Below are positions 63,220 through 64,000 of a DNA stretch of 64,000 nt, in pieces (the stretch's first letter is position 1; every line of letters starts with the position of its first letter). The stretch spans positions 1,343,378 to 1,407,377 of the forward strand of contig JAOSJK010000001.1 in the NCBI GenBank assembly GCA_027494135.1. The letters run 5' to 3'. The translations under genes were made by a program, and so were the position numbers. Under the pieces are notes generated by a model that saw only the letters and a program-made list of their open reading frames with translations, had not been told where the DNA came from and made no database searches. Origin of the DNA: Acidimicrobiia bacterium (GTDB lineage Bacteria; Actinomycetota; Acidimicrobiia; IMCC26256; PALSA-610).

Positions 63220-64000
63220 CTAGAGGTCGAAGAAGATGCCGTCGTTCCAGGGGAACGTGAAGTTGAAGCCCGGTCCCCGGAAGAACGAGCCGATGATGAC
63301 GAGCACGGCCCAGAGCATCAGGAACATCGTCATCATCGCGATGGCAAGCTTCCGGTCGCTCGGCTTCCTGGAAGGGTTCTTGTCGATGTACGGGGTGATC
63401 GCGAGGAGCCCGAGAGCGACTCCGGGGATGGTCACGCCGGCGACCATCGGGTGGAACATCGTCAGCAGCTCCTGGAGCCCGAGGAAGTACCAGGGGGCCT
63501 TCGACGGGTTGGGGGTCTGATTGACGTCGGCGAGTCCGAGGAGGGGGCTTTCACGAGAGCCGAGAAGATCGTGACCAGGGCGAGGAGAGCCAGGGCGGCC
63601 GTGAGCTCGATGACGAGGAGGTGGGGCCAGGTGTGCACCTTGTCCTGGGCCTCGGCCTTCGTCTGTTGGATCGAGCCCGACTTCACGACCGTCAGCAGAC
63701 GCTGGGTGTGGCCACCCGGCCCGGTGTCGGTCGGCGCTCCGGCGGTCATCGCCGCTGCCTTCGCCTTCGGCTTCGTGGCCGTCGCCGTGCCGCCGCCGGC
63801 CCCGGCCCCGGCGCCGCCCGCCATCGCCGCCTTGCGCTTGCGCGCACGCTCGAGCAGGTGGGCGGGCACGCCGCCCTTGCTCTCGGTGATCTCCTCGCCC
63901 GAGTCGCCGGCTGCGGGGGCAGCCGCCTCGGCGTCGTCGGGAGCTTCGGGGGCCGGGCCCGACTCCGACGCGGGGGCGTCTTCGGGCGCGCCTTCACCCT
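63220..64000 (-). CDS. qcrB: Cytochrome b subunit, C-terminal part (frameshift; cut by window edge)
   Basis: The part in the window is the subunit IV-like half of cytochrome b: helix HLLVIELTAALALLALVTIF, then NQTPNPSKAPWYFLGLQELL, FHPMVAGVTIPGVALGLLAI and a final helix. A missing base at 63543-63547 breaks the frame before PLLGLADV. N-terminal to this lies an about 120-residue Ala/Glu/Lys-rich extension (KRKAAMAGGAGAGAGGGTAT) that continues to the edge. I cannot tell whether the heme-binding half is on the same chain or in a separate upstream gene. Followed closely by the Rieske gene. Confidence 0.88.

Overview
The window is GC-rich DNA from an actinobacterium. Mycothiol glycosyltransferase (mshA), a deazaflavin (F420)-type nitroreductase, a BldC-like regulator, a WhiG/FliA-type sigma factor with an RsiG-like partner, and the rex-heme gene order all point to Actinomycetota. 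A flagellar regulatory set (FlgN-like, FliW, CsrA) together with mycothiol synthesis fits a deep lineage such as Acidimicrobiia; that placement is inference. The genes are ordinary chromosomal housekeeping and regulatory loci. I see no prophage, transposon or CRISPR array.

A property of the whole window must be known before reading the genes. About 30 single-base (rarely two-base) indels break otherwise well-conserved genes, nearly all in short G or C runs. They hit essential genes (purL, hemA, hemB, hemC, map, mshA, qcrB), so I treat them as sequencing errors. I annotate each affected gene as one CDS, giving the break position.

Layout. 0.3-5.3 kb: purL-purF-purM, purine synthesis. 5.3-7.4 kb: a zinc-ribbon protein with ParA, a BldC-like regulator, and a tRNA-Glu/Asp/Phe cluster. 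7.5-10.9 kb: lipoprotein, F420-type reductase, carboxymuconolactone-decarboxylase-like protein, enoyl-CoA hydratase, VOC protein, tRNA-Lys. 11-14.3 kb: motility regulation (FliA/WhiG sigma, response regulator with a degenerate receiver, FlgN-like protein, FliW, CsrA). 14.3-17.8 kb: ECF sigma, a membrane protein with a heptapeptide-repeat tail, TadE- and TadG-like pilus proteins. 17.9-28.2 kb: a bidirectional polyamine locus, with an aldehyde dehydrogenase, two class III aminotransferases, an Lrp regulator and alanine dehydrogenase on one side, and a PotABCD-type transporter on the other, around a perfect 13-bp inverted repeat. 28.2-32.1 kb: a transglycosylase-like wall enzyme, a DUF2079 protein and heme A synthase. 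32.1-34.8 kb: zinc ABC transporter with paired Zur-like boxes. 34.8-42.5 kb: methionine aminopeptidase, a SigC-like ECF sigma, copper delivery proteins (Sco1, PCuAC, cupredoxin), a zinc-finger membrane protein, a thioredoxin-DsbB-Fur operon, DksA-like and MoaD-like proteins. 42.6-49.8 kb: M23 peptidase, RsiG-like anti-sigma, cyclase, mshA, proC, SAM hydrolase. 50-64 kb: acyl-CoA synthetase, then rex and the tetrapyrrole genes (precorrin-2 dehydrogenase, hemA, hemC, cobA-hemD, hemB, hemL), then a bc1-type complex running in from the right edge on the minus strand.

How the parts fit: much of the window serves respiration and its metals. Heme is made by the C5 route under Rex redox control, heme A by CtaA, copper is delivered to cytochrome oxidase by Sco1/PCuAC, and the bc1 complex feeds it. 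The second theme is regulation: two ECF systems, and a probable c-di-GMP-responsive RsiG acting on the distant WhiG/FliA-type sigma factor.
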